From positions 1,736,001 through 1,800,000 of the forward strand of contig OZ220466.1 of assembly GCA_965116055.1 (NCBI GenBank): 64,000 bases of DNA, in the 5' to 3' direction. This DNA comes from Bin55 sp965116055. Its GTDB lineage: Bacteria > Pseudomonadota > Gammaproteobacteria > Pseudomonadales > Azotimanducaceae. Shown here piece by piece: positions 26,846 through 34,484 of this stretch (positions within the stretch are counted from its first letter, which is position 1; each line of letters opens with the position of its first letter). Below the pieces are notes generated by a model. The model was not told the DNA's origin. It searched no databases and saw only the letters and a program-made list of their open reading frames with translations. A program made the position numbers and the translations under genes.

Positions 26846-27367
26846 TTACTGTTGAGTTAGCGCTGCAACGATTTCGTCGACGCAAGCTTCCGCTTTCGAG
26901 CGCATTTCAAGATCTGTTGCATCCTGAATTGGATGTGGGACGAACACACATTTAGCATCGTCCATGCCTAATGCATGTGCCTGCGTTGCAGCCGCGTCAA
27001 TAAATTCGGTCGAAGCAATACTGACTGCTGGAATCCCCTGTATCTCAAACCATACCGTGTCATGCAAACTGCACGTAGTACAGGATCCTCAGTCTGCCAG
27101 CCCTTCTACGACGAGATCCGCCTTTTCCTTAATGGTCTGGCGAACTTCGGCCGGCGCTGGTTTGGTAAACGTCGGTTTTTCGAATCGTGTGATTTCAAGT
27201 TTTGGATAGCGTTCCGCCAACAATTCCGCCAAACGATCTAGCAGAATGTTTCCTCTTGGCTTCCGAATATCAAGCAATGCAAGCCGGCCTGACAGTTGTT
27301 TCGGACGTTCGCTAGTCGACCGAACGACTGGCGTACGCTCGTCGGTTGGGTCAAGGATAGTGTTCAT
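26846..27367 (-). CDS. UGSC-family selenoprotein (in-frame UGA = Sec)
   Basis: About 173 residues if UGA at 27089-27091 is read as selenocysteine. The first part starts MNTILDPTDERTPVV and contains LALLDIRKPRGNILLDRLAE; it runs into LVVEGLAD-U-GSCTTCSLHDTVWFE, and the rest continues in the same frame (GIPAVSIASTEFIDAAATQAHALGM ... VFVPHPIQD). The U-G-S-C motif names the UGSC family, found by others in marine metagenomes; its function is unknown, and the UxxC pair followed by CxxC implies redox chemistry. AGGAGG lies 6 bases before ATG 27367. A hairpin follows the UGA. Read with UGA as stop, two unconnected fragments of 92 and about 73 residues result, with conserved sequence on both sides. 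Confidence 0.88.
27069..27083 (-). promoter_or_regulatory. candidate bacterial SECIS hairpin
   Basis: On the minus strand a 6-bp stem CTGTAC/GTGCAG (one T-G pair) with loop TAC begins 5 bases after the UGA. This is the place where SelB-binding SECIS hairpins occur. The loop is small and lacks the usual leading G, so the exact fold is uncertain. Confidence 0.45.
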
Positions 27368-27384
27368 GTACAACCTCCTAGGTT

Positions 27385-28941
27385 TTACACATCAATTTTG
27401 TGCGACACCGGGATTGATCCCATGCTGCCGCTTGCCCAGCCGTGAAACACAGCTGAGAATTTTCCTGCTTCGGATCCAGCGACCGCAATATGAATGCGAT
27501 CTTCTGACGCAAATTTCGGTATTGGCTTATTCAATTCCGCTTTTGTCATGGATGCAGCAACTTCTGGTGATATGCCCACACCGCTGGTTGAATCCGCAAT
27601 TAATTCTTTAAACGGTACACTTGATACTTCCTGAATGCGTGCGCGTATATCGGCTTTTGACCAGCCATCGCGCTGTATCGTATCGACATGCTCAGGACTG
27701 ATAACCAATACTGTATCACCTGCACGGTGGTTTTTAACGTGCTGTATGGCGCGCATTGATAAGGCAAAGCTACCAACTAAAGCCTCCGCCGAGCGTGATG
27801 TTTGATCAACGATTTGTGCAGGGCCGCTTGACATAGCGAATAACGATACCACCGAATCGCCTAGTTCAAAGCCGCGTTCGACATGCAAAGGATCCCACGG
27901 ACTGCGTTCTTCCCATTCAGGAAAACACATCGTGAATTTCATTGGGTTACCCAGCGTTGATCGCTCCGTACCGCCAGGTTTCGCACCGCCTATATTTCTC
28001 ACGGCAAGCCGCACCGCTCGCCCAATTGCTGCATTAGCGCGCGTGCCTTGTCCGAGGGCGCCGAGCTTCATGTTCATACTCAACGTATGCCGCACGGGAC
28101 CGTTGAGAATCATCACCGGCGTTGCGCCCATGGTCGTTGCGAAGACCCCATGACAATTGAATTCGTCCGTGCACATGGCTTCAATAGCCGCAATGACCAC
28201 CGGAAGATATTCTGCCTTGCATCCCGCCATAACCGCGTTGATAGCAATCTTTTCAATCGTTGCCGGTGCCAAGTTCGGTGGAATCGTTGCCACCACATCT
28301 TGAGGATTACGCTGCGTGCCACTGAGCATTCGAATGACGCGTTCGGGGGTTGGGGGCACAACGGGTAGTCCGTCAGTAAACCCTTGATCGAACAAAAACT
28401 CATGAACGTCGTCGTGCGCGCCGATTTCGATACGTCGTGCGCGCAACGGGCTGTTTTCTGCTTCTGCGCGAAGGCGTTCTGCAATCGTAGGGTCTTGCGT
28501 AAGCGAACCACAACCTGGCCGCCAATCGGGTAATGCGTCCCAATCGATATCTGTAATCTGTAGGTCTTCTTCAAGCAATGTACGCCACTCAGTTTTGTTA
28601 AAACCAATGGTTGTTTTGCACAATTCGCCCGCTTCATCAATCAATATGGCGTGAGGTACGGAATCAAGTTCATACGTGAACGACACGATGAGCGTTGAGT
28701 CGTCAAGTACCGGAACTGTCAACTGATGGTTGGCGACAAGTTGCTCGTTTCCTTCCGTGGTTTGACCGACGATCAGAACGTCTGCATTACCTTGCCGATG
28801 CGTCACTTCTAATAGCGGTGCAACTAAGTTACAAGTAGGGCAATCCTCTTTAACGAAGCACAACAGCGTTTTTGCGCCGGTAGGAACGCTACGATCAACG
28901 CCGTGGATATCCGTCAGCGAAAATGGATGGCAGGCTGTCAT
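27385..28941 (-). CDS. thioredoxin-domain protein of the UGSC operon
   Basis: 518 residues. The first ~130 residues form a thioredoxin-like domain with FVKEDCPTCNLVAPLLEV (redox CPTC at about 34-37) and a VPHAILIDEAGE segment carrying the cis-Pro position. The longer C-terminal domain (about 165-515) is not one I can name: it has GFTDGLPVVPPTPERVIRML, INAVMAGCKAEYLPVVIAAIEAMC, ILNGPVRHTLSMNMKLGALG and ISPEHVDTIQRDGWSKADIR. The UGSC gene starts 17 bases downstream, which makes it a likely redox partner or substrate of this protein. No signal peptide is seen, so it is probably cytoplasmic. Confidence 0.75.
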   Translation of the reverse strand: MTACHPFSLTDIHGVDRSVPTGAKTLLCFVKEDCPTCNLVAPLLEVTHRQGNADVLIVGQTTEGNEQLVANHQLTVPVLDDSTLIVSFTYELDSVPHAILIDEAGELCKTTIGFNKTEWRTLLEEDLQITDIDWDALPDWRPGCGSLTQDPTIAERLRAEAENSPLRARRIEIGAHDDVHEFLFDQGFTDGLPVVPPTPERVIRMLSGTQRNPQDVVATIPPNLAPATIEKIAINAVMAGCKAEYLPVVIAAIEAMCTDEFNCHGVFATTMGATPVMILNGPVRHTLSMNMKLGALGQGTRANAAIGRAVRLAVRNIGGAKPGGTERSTLGNPMKFTMCFPEWEERSPWDPLHVERGFELGDSVVSLFAMSSGPAQIVDQTSRSAEALVGSFALSMRAIQHVKNHRAGDTVLVISPEHVDTIQRDGWSKADIRARIQEVSSVPFKELIADSTSGVGISPEVAASMTKAELNKPIPKFASEDRIHIAVAGSEAGKFSAVFHGWASGSMGSIPVSHKIDV

Positions 28942-28950
28942 AACGTTGAA

Positions 28951-29655
28951 TTAGTGAACTTCGGCCGCGTCGCCCCATGCTTTTTGAAGGCGCGCAAAAT
29001 TAAAACCATCCTCTTGGGCTGCGTTGATGATCACGCGTTCACGGCGTGCAATGGCAGCAGCTGCGTCGGGTACATCTTGAGCTTTGTCGATTGGAATGAC
29101 GACTGCGCCGTGTTGATCGGCGTGAATTAAATCACCGCTCACAACACGCATACCAGCGACGTTGATACCGCCGCCAAAAGATACCGGATGCACGAATGCA
29201 TGCGATGGCCCTACGCGGTCGGCGAGCATTTGAAATCCAGGAGCAATGTCCGGTATATCGCGTACGCTACCATCAGTAATCAATCCTACGCAACCTAAGC
29301 CGCAGTGGATATTGCTATTGACCTCGCCCCAGAATGACCCATATCCACGAGATTCTCCGTCTAGGTCTTGGATTATGATGATGGCGGGCTTAGGGCCTTC
29401 GTCAATATATTGGTAGTACCCGTGTTGTAAATCACGAGCGGCTTCACCACGAACATCTGAAGGATGCATAGCGCGAATGCAAGCTGTTCGCGCATACCCA
29501 ACCATGCTACCGAGCTCGGGACGAGTGCAGACCAGCGGATGGGTCGTATAACCATATCCTCGTCGTTGAGGTATGACCGACTCCAGAGCATTACATACGG
29601 TAGGTGTATCAAGTTCCTTGAGTTGTTCAATCAGCTCTGCGGTGATAGTTGACAT
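28951..29655 (-). CDS. RraA-like family protein
   Basis: 234-residue member of the RraA/HMG-aldolase-like family. It has LDTPTVCNALE at the N-terminus, the GEVNSNIHCGLGCVGLITDGSVRDI core holding the Gly-x-x-Gly and Arg-Asp metal/substrate site, and VVSGDLIHADQHGAVVIP. Family members include 4-hydroxy-4-methyl-2-oxoglutarate aldolases and the RNase E inhibitor RraA. In a catabolic setting the aldolase/decarboxylase role is more likely. It is the first gene of the operon with the thioredoxin-domain and UGSC genes; the gap to the next gene is 9 bases. Confidence 0.85.
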   Translation of the reverse strand: MSTITAELIEQLKELDTPTVCNALESVIPQRRGYGYTTHPLVCTRPELGSMVGYARTACIRAMHPSDVRGEAARDLQHGYYQYIDEGPKPAIIIIQDLDGESRGYGSFWGEVNSNIHCGLGCVGLITDGSVRDIPDIAPGFQMLADRVGPSHAFVHPVSFGGGINVAGMRVVSGDLIHADQHGAVVIPIDKAQDVPDAAAAIARRERVIINAAQEDGFNFARLQKAWGDAAEVH

Positions 29656-29766
29656 CGGCTAGTGAATCCTTTCAGAAGATGAGGTGCGAAAGCGACTATG
29701 TTAGCGATAGGCTCCTGCGTTTTATCGTTGTGAAGCTCGAAGCCAACTGATTGGAGAAATCATTTC

Positions 29767-29798
29767 TTGACGAATATCGAATTTAAGATTGGTAGAAT
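29767..29798 (+). promoter_or_regulatory. candidate promoter of the tRNA-Val/tRNA-Asp unit
   Basis: TTGACG (29767-29772) and TAGAAT (29793-29798) lie just upstream of tRNA-Val(UAC). The -10 box is 11 bases from the tRNA 5' end. The spacer of 20 bases is longer than the usual 17. Confidence 0.4.
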
Positions 29799-29809
29799 AC
29801 GCAAATTAT

Positions 29810-29885
29810 GGGTGTTTAGCTCAGATGGGAGAGCGGTGGCCTTACAAGCCACAGGTCGCAGGTTCGATCCCTGCAACACCCACCA
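29810..29885 (+). tRNA. tRNA-Val(TAC)
   Basis: Full cloverleaf of 76 nt: acceptor GGGTGTT/AACACCC, D arm GCTC...GAGC, anticodon stem GTGGC/GCCAC with loop CTTACAA (anticodon TAC, valine), T arm GCAGG-TTCGATC-CCTGC and an encoded CCA. It lies 42 bases before tRNA-Asp and is probably co-transcribed with it. Confidence 0.97.
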
Positions 29886-29927
29886 ATCAAACTTTACGCT
29901 GAGGATACTCAGTCGGAATTGTTGGAT

Positions 29928-30004
29928 GGAGCGGTAGTTCAGCTGGTTAGAATACTGGCCTGTCACGCCAGTGGTCGCGGGTTCGAGTCCCGTCCGCTCC
30001 GCCA
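29928..30004 (+). tRNA. tRNA-Asp(GTC)
   Basis: Full cloverleaf of 77 nt: acceptor GGAGCGG/CCGCTCC, D arm with GTTC...GAAT, anticodon stem CTGGC/GCCAG with loop CTGTCAC (anticodon GTC, aspartate), T arm GCGGG-TTCGAGT-CCCGT and encoded GCCA 3' end. A restriction-modification gene lies downstream, so this may mark an island boundary. Confidence 0.97.
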
Positions 30005-30229
30005 TAATTGTTTAATTTCAATCAGATAGTCAGAATACCTATCAATATTACGATAACCATAGACTTGATTTCTTGTCAATGAGATGATGCGTTACAGTTT
30101 GTCTCGAACATTGAGCTTCGCGTAATGAATCAATTTCAAATAGAGTAGGTGCACATGCGGATCTACCACCATAGAGGGCCTCCTGGTTAGAGCTCTCGTA
30201 GAATGGAATCGGTCCACATGGATTGTTAG

Positions 30230-33160
30230 TTAGCAAATAGCTGGCTCGCTACAAAACTTCTTCCGTAACGCAGCTACTGAACCCAGTAGCCGTTCCGACA
30301 TACCTAATACGTCGCCTAGCAAGCGGTGATCAAGTTCCTTCCTTACCACATCGTTGCACATTTGATTAAGTGGTTGTAGCGTTTGCAATTTGAGATCCTT
30401 AAATATTTGATCAATCTTTGTAAGCTGAACGTCTGAAAGCGCAGTTGGATCTAGCCAAGGTAACTCCGCAATGCTTGATACTGTCACAATGCTTCGCCGA
30501 ACTTGCTGGCGACTGGATCTATACCAGTATTGAATAGCGCCTAACGTTGAATTACCCCAAAGTACAAAGGCCTTTTCGTGATTTGCTTCCTTAAACTGTA
30601 TATTGGGCCACCCTCGACCTCCTATGACCTCTGTCTCAGCGTAGCCTGTGACTAACGCTTGTGATTTCCATGCCACTTCACGAGCGATCAATGATCGGCT
30701 CCGCCTGGCCCAGATGCGAAAAGCAAGTTCATCTCGTCCTTGAATTACGCGCCCTTCTTGGTCCGGTGCCAACAGCATGTTGCGCTGATTACAAGACGAA
30801 TTCTGCCAAATCATCGGAAATGTTGCTGCTTGTCCAACTCGTGTTCTACGAAATGCAGCTCGTTGATTGTTTGCTACATTGTTATCCGCAAAACCAATCG
30901 TCGCAAATGCCCCGAGTTTACGAATTGGTAACTTTAGTGTGGCTGGCCGTTTTCGCGTGGGAAACCACAATGTACCCGCAGCTAAATGACGTGCACATTG
31001 GGCTATCGAAAAATCGCGAATACCTACATCTGGCCATGGTTCTTCGGACCTCGGTATCGAAATTAACTCACCGACTGGCTCACCACCAATCTCAAGGATC
31101 GTGCCACCCCTTGGCGCACTGCTTATTGATTGAAGATTTTCTCTGTTGATTATTCGGCGGATGCGCGCTGCTAATTGTGCTGCGAGCATCGCATTGGCAG
31201 GTCGCGCAAGCAAATTCACCAGTACGATCCACGCATTGTGCCGTTTTGTTCTTTCCTTAAGTGATTGCTTTCTTGCGACAATCAGCACTTCAGCGAGTTT
31301 CGTATCTGCGGACCAGGCAGAATCAGCCGCTGTCTTCCCCGCAATACTCACGACTAAGATATCTCCGTATCTACTGCTCAGCATGGCCCGAAAGCCACGC
31401 CACGAGATACCTTGAAGAGAGGTTGACGGTAACACGAATGCGAACATGCCATCATCTTTAAGCAGGTGGTCAGCAATTCCGCAAAACGCCGACGGCATGG
31501 ATTGATAGCCGTTGTAGCAATCAATATTGCGGGTGATAAATTTTTCCCGCGCTCGCATGCGTTGCTGTGTTTCAAGTGTGTTACCTAATGCCTTAAAAGG
31601 TTTCCATGAGCCATGCGCTGAGTCTATCCAATCGGACATAGCACGAGTAAAAGGGGGATTCATAATCACTAAATCTTGTGATCCAGGCGATACCAACAAG
31701 GAATAAGGTAGCCCCGTTGCTTCCTTAGGACCAAGAACGATGGTGTCCTCAGCGTTCGGGAACACAGTAGAGAAGGAACCTTCCTCGGCCAGTAACTCCA
31801 AGGAGCCCAAATTAACTTCTTTGCCGTCGTCGGACAGCCCGTAACTGGGCACTACGATTCGTGAATCCGAATACGTTTTCTCAGGGTAAGTCGACGACAT
31901 TAGTGTGGCTGTTAGGTGAGCTGCTGACGGAACGATGTCGGCAGCGGTGATATTGTTTTCCATCATGTGTGCGTGATGGCGTTGTGGATCACCGCCTTGA
32001 TACTCACAAAGAAATGCAATCCTTCGATATACGCTGTATACAAGTGCTCCTGTTCCGCATGCGAAGTCGGCAAATTTGAAGCTTCTATAGACTTTTTCGT
32101 CTTGCCAAGTTCTTTCCGGTATCGCGAGATATGCTAGAAGTGTCGCTGATTCTGGTCTGGTGTAGAAAGACGCTAAATGTTTCCGTTCGGTCATAAAGCG
32201 TTGAAAAACAACACCGCACAGATCGTGCGTATATACGATTCCAAGCTCTAATAGTTTTTGAGTTACGCTGAACAGGCGACTGACGAACCTAGCCGCGACC
32301 CATGGATCGGCTATCGCGTACATAACAGAAATCGCGACTGAGAAAACCGGCCAATAGTTTATTTTTAAGATGATTTTCCATTGCTCAATCAGTCCCGCTT
32401 GGTTTAACGACTCATTTGCTTTCATTTGGGCCAAACTCAGAACTTGAGTGTAATGGTGCGAGAGGCGTTGTTGAAATAACGTCGCATTGATAATCACGGT
32501 GACGGCGATACCGAGCCCTTGCTCTAAGTCCTCCTCTGAAAACGCTTGCATCATCAAATTTGCAATCTGGACTTGCAGTTGTTCGTTCGATTTTGCTAGC
32601 TCGCTCAGGATGCCGATGGAATCTTTGACGCCGAAATCCAGTTCGCGAATGGACTCCGCGAGTCTTATAGAACTTAGGCCAGCATTCGCTAGGAAGTCAG
32701 CGAGCGTTTCAATAGAACCTGAGAGATAGCTATGCTCGTTGGCAGGGATCCTTTCGACACGTTGATGCGTGGTTTCTGCATCAAGATGATCCTCAACGAC
32801 TTGCAGAAGTGCGTATTGAAACTCTACGACATGAAGCTGATTTTCGACCTCTTCAAAGGTTCGACAGTCCCGGATGCTCCTTGGCGTTACAAGTTCGACG
32901 ACCTGAGTTATTAAAGAGCCGTCAGCATTGAGTGTCTTGCCCAGTCGGCTTCGTGCGTCCGAGTTGACCGTTCGTGCTGGCTCATATTCGTTTTCGATTA
33001 CGACAGCCCCGTATCCGGGCGATTTAACCAGGATGTCGATTTGATAACTTTTGTTCTCTCGAATCTGCCCAGTCAATTCCGCTGTTGCTTCCCAGTTCAC
33101 GCGCATGCGATTGAGCACGTCAGCCAGGGCCGTATTTACTGTGGATTCTGGAATGGACAA
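30230..33160 (-). CDS. type IIG-like restriction-modification protein (nuclease + adenine methyltransferase)
   Basis: 976 residues. The N-terminus has a PD-(D/E)xK-like stretch: YQIDILVKSPGYGAVVIENEYEP with Asp42 and the E-x-E at 56-58. A helical middle region follows, then a gamma-class N6-adenine methyltransferase: FYTRPESATLLAYLAI (motif X, about 332), FADFACGTGALVYSVY (motif I, 363-371) and LVIMNPPFTRAM (motif IV NPPF, 501-504). The C-terminal ~300 residues probably recognise DNA. Single-chain enzymes of this design cut and modify the same site. The gene begins 225 bases from tRNA-Asp and points towards it; codon use is not obviously odd. Which residues cleave is inference. Confidence 0.82.
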   Translation of the reverse strand: MSIPESTVNTALADVLNRMRVNWEATAELTGQIRENKSYQIDILVKSPGYGAVVIENEYEPARTVNSDARSRLGKTLNADGSLITQVVELVTPRSIRDCRTFEEVENQLHVVEFQYALLQVVEDHLDAETTHQRVERIPANEHSYLSGSIETLADFLANAGLSSIRLAESIRELDFGVKDSIGILSELAKSNEQLQVQIANLMMQAFSEEDLEQGLGIAVTVIINATLFQQRLSHHYTQVLSLAQMKANESLNQAGLIEQWKIILKINYWPVFSVAISVMYAIADPWVAARFVSRLFSVTQKLLELGIVYTHDLCGVVFQRFMTERKHLASFYTRPESATLLAYLAIPERTWQDEKVYRSFKFADFACGTGALVYSVYRRIAFLCEYQGGDPQRHHAHMMENNITAADIVPSAAHLTATLMSSTYPEKTYSDSRIVVPSYGLSDDGKEVNLGSLELLAEEGSFSTVFPNAEDTIVLGPKEATGLPYSLLVSPGSQDLVIMNPPFTRAMSDWIDSAHGSWKPFKALGNTLETQQRMRAREKFITRNIDCYNGYQSMPSAFCGIADHLLKDDGMFAFVLPSTSLQGISWRGFRAMLSSRYGDILVVSIAGKTAADSAWSADTKLAEVLIVARKQSLKERTKRHNAWIVLVNLLARPANAMLAAQLAARIRRIINRENLQSISSAPRGGTILEIGGEPVGELISIPRSEEPWPDVGIRDFSIAQCARHLAAGTLWFPTRKRPATLKLPIRKLGAFATIGFADNNVANNQRAAFRRTRVGQAATFPMIWQNSSCNQRNMLLAPDQEGRVIQGRDELAFRIWARRSRSLIAREVAWKSQALVTGYAETEVIGGRGWPNIQFKEANHEKAFVLWGNSTLGAIQYWYRSSRQQVRRSIVTVSSIAELPWLDPTALSDVQLTKIDQIFKDLKLQTLQPLNQMCNDVVRKELDHRLLGDVLGMSERLLGSVAALRKKFCSEPAIC

Positions 33161-33185
33161 TATTGAACTTAAGCGTCGTTGAGGT

Positions 33186-33209
33186 TAAATATAGTGGCGG
33201 CTATATTTA
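33186..33209. promoter_or_regulatory. inverted repeat upstream of the restriction-modification gene
   Basis: TAAATATAG and CTATATTTA, a perfect 9-bp inverted repeat with 6-base spacer, lie about 26 bases upstream of the start at 33160. Position and symmetry suit an operator or control box for a gene that must be kept under tight control. Confidence 0.45.
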
Positions 33210-33304
33210 TTGGGTAATGAAATTTTGATCATTAAGCTTACGTATTAAGAATTCATTTGGGAATTATTAAGTAGCTTACCCAGCCAAGCATGGCAGGAGA
33301 TTAT

Positions 33305-33318
33305 GCTACATATGTAGC
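33305..33318. repeat. 14-bp perfect palindrome
   Basis: GCTACATATGTAGC is a perfect palindrome in the intergenic region upstream of the restriction-modification gene. It may be a protein-binding site; nothing else is known. Confidence 0.4.
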
Positions 33319-33564
33319 TTCGTGAAGTCGCGAAATGAACGCGTACGTGTGGTTTTAGTAGCACGACAATCCAAATTCGCTCAATAGAGGCCATGTGGGA
33401 AGGCCAGACATGCGCCCCAACCATTTTGATGGCGATGTAGAAAAGTGGCCGGTAAAACCGGTCTAGGCTTGTCCGCGGTGATCAGTGCGTTGAAGACTAA
33501 ACGCTTACTACCATACGGCTCATGAGCAGCAGCAGTCGCTTGTCTGTGTCTTAAAGTTCGAGGC

Positions 33565-33800
33565 TATGCTGCCCCGACGAACTCTTGGATGTAGCGGTTT
33601 ACGGGCTTGCCGACATGACGCGATAGAAACCCTCAATACGATGTTTTAAGGTCGCCCAGGGCAACTCGAAGCTGTGGAGGAGGGTGATTGTCTGTATTGC
33701 GAGACGGGTGATGCATGACGATGGCGATCGCGACCACCGAAGTAGGTTTCATTGACTTCGACTGATCCTTGAAAACTGCTCAGCAGAATTCCGTATGCAT
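33565..33800 (-). pseudogene. decayed IS1595-family (ISXO2-like) transposase
   Basis: Translating the minus strand in separate frames gives FQGSVEVNETYFGGRDRHRH (near 33715-33790), like the first catalytic-Asp/Glu segment VEVDETYIGG of IS1595 transposases, then HRIEGFYRVMSASP (near 33605-33650) and RYIQEFVG (near 33575-33600), like the C-terminal end. The pieces are in different frames and interrupted by stops, so the gene is dead. The inverted ends of the element were not found. The wider region 33161-34484 has no intact gene; the part from 33836 to 34140 may include more of the same element but is too decayed to align by eye. Confidence 0.7.
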
Positions 33801-34484
33801 CAAGGATGCAGTGCACCAAGAACCAGGCACTTCTTTCATGATAACGAGATCACGAGTAGTTCGTACTGCACACGCCTTTGAATGAGGTGGACATGAGATA
33901 GCGTGCGGTGACTCAGATGCGTCAGCTGAACTTTGACGCGTGCATGATGGCCTGGCCTTAACCGAAAAATCCTTTTGAAAGCGCGATTTGGCAGTCGTCG
34001 CCGTCGGGTATCCGCGAAAGACAATCCTCTCAATACTCCACGTGAAGCAAGCCTGAAAGGCACGGGGCGTCTCTTCAGCCTAAAGACATACTCCGAAGCT
34101 AGGCAAGGCGACGAGCAGGCTGACCAAACCATAGCTTTGTCTAGATGTTCTACATCAAAGAAATCACACGCAGTCAGTTTCCGGTTGCACTGAATTGCTC
34201 ACATGACGTTACCGATATGGCGATGATTGTTGTCCTTGAAACAGTTAACCGAATGTCCTACTTGTGATACGGTTTACCTTTGCATTAACGAGAATGCGTT
34301 GAAGCGAAGGTATCTAGCTAGAAAAGTGTAGTACTGTCAAGGGTAGATATCGTCCAGCTAAGTAACTAAGATTTTTTTGATTCGTGAAAAAAATCCATTT
34401 TTCTCCATAGTTATGTAATAATATGTAACAATCAAACTGACTCGACATATGTCGGCGTCAAGCGGTAAACTCAAGGGAGTCACT

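Noticed and set aside
29928..30004. tRNA-Asp as an integrative-element attachment site
   Set aside because: No second copy of the tRNA 3' end and no integrase gene were found within the window, so no att site is claimed.
30048..30236. 62-codon minus-strand frame after the restriction-modification gene
   Set aside because: It would start from TTG within the end of the larger gene and has no ribosome binding site or recognisable family.
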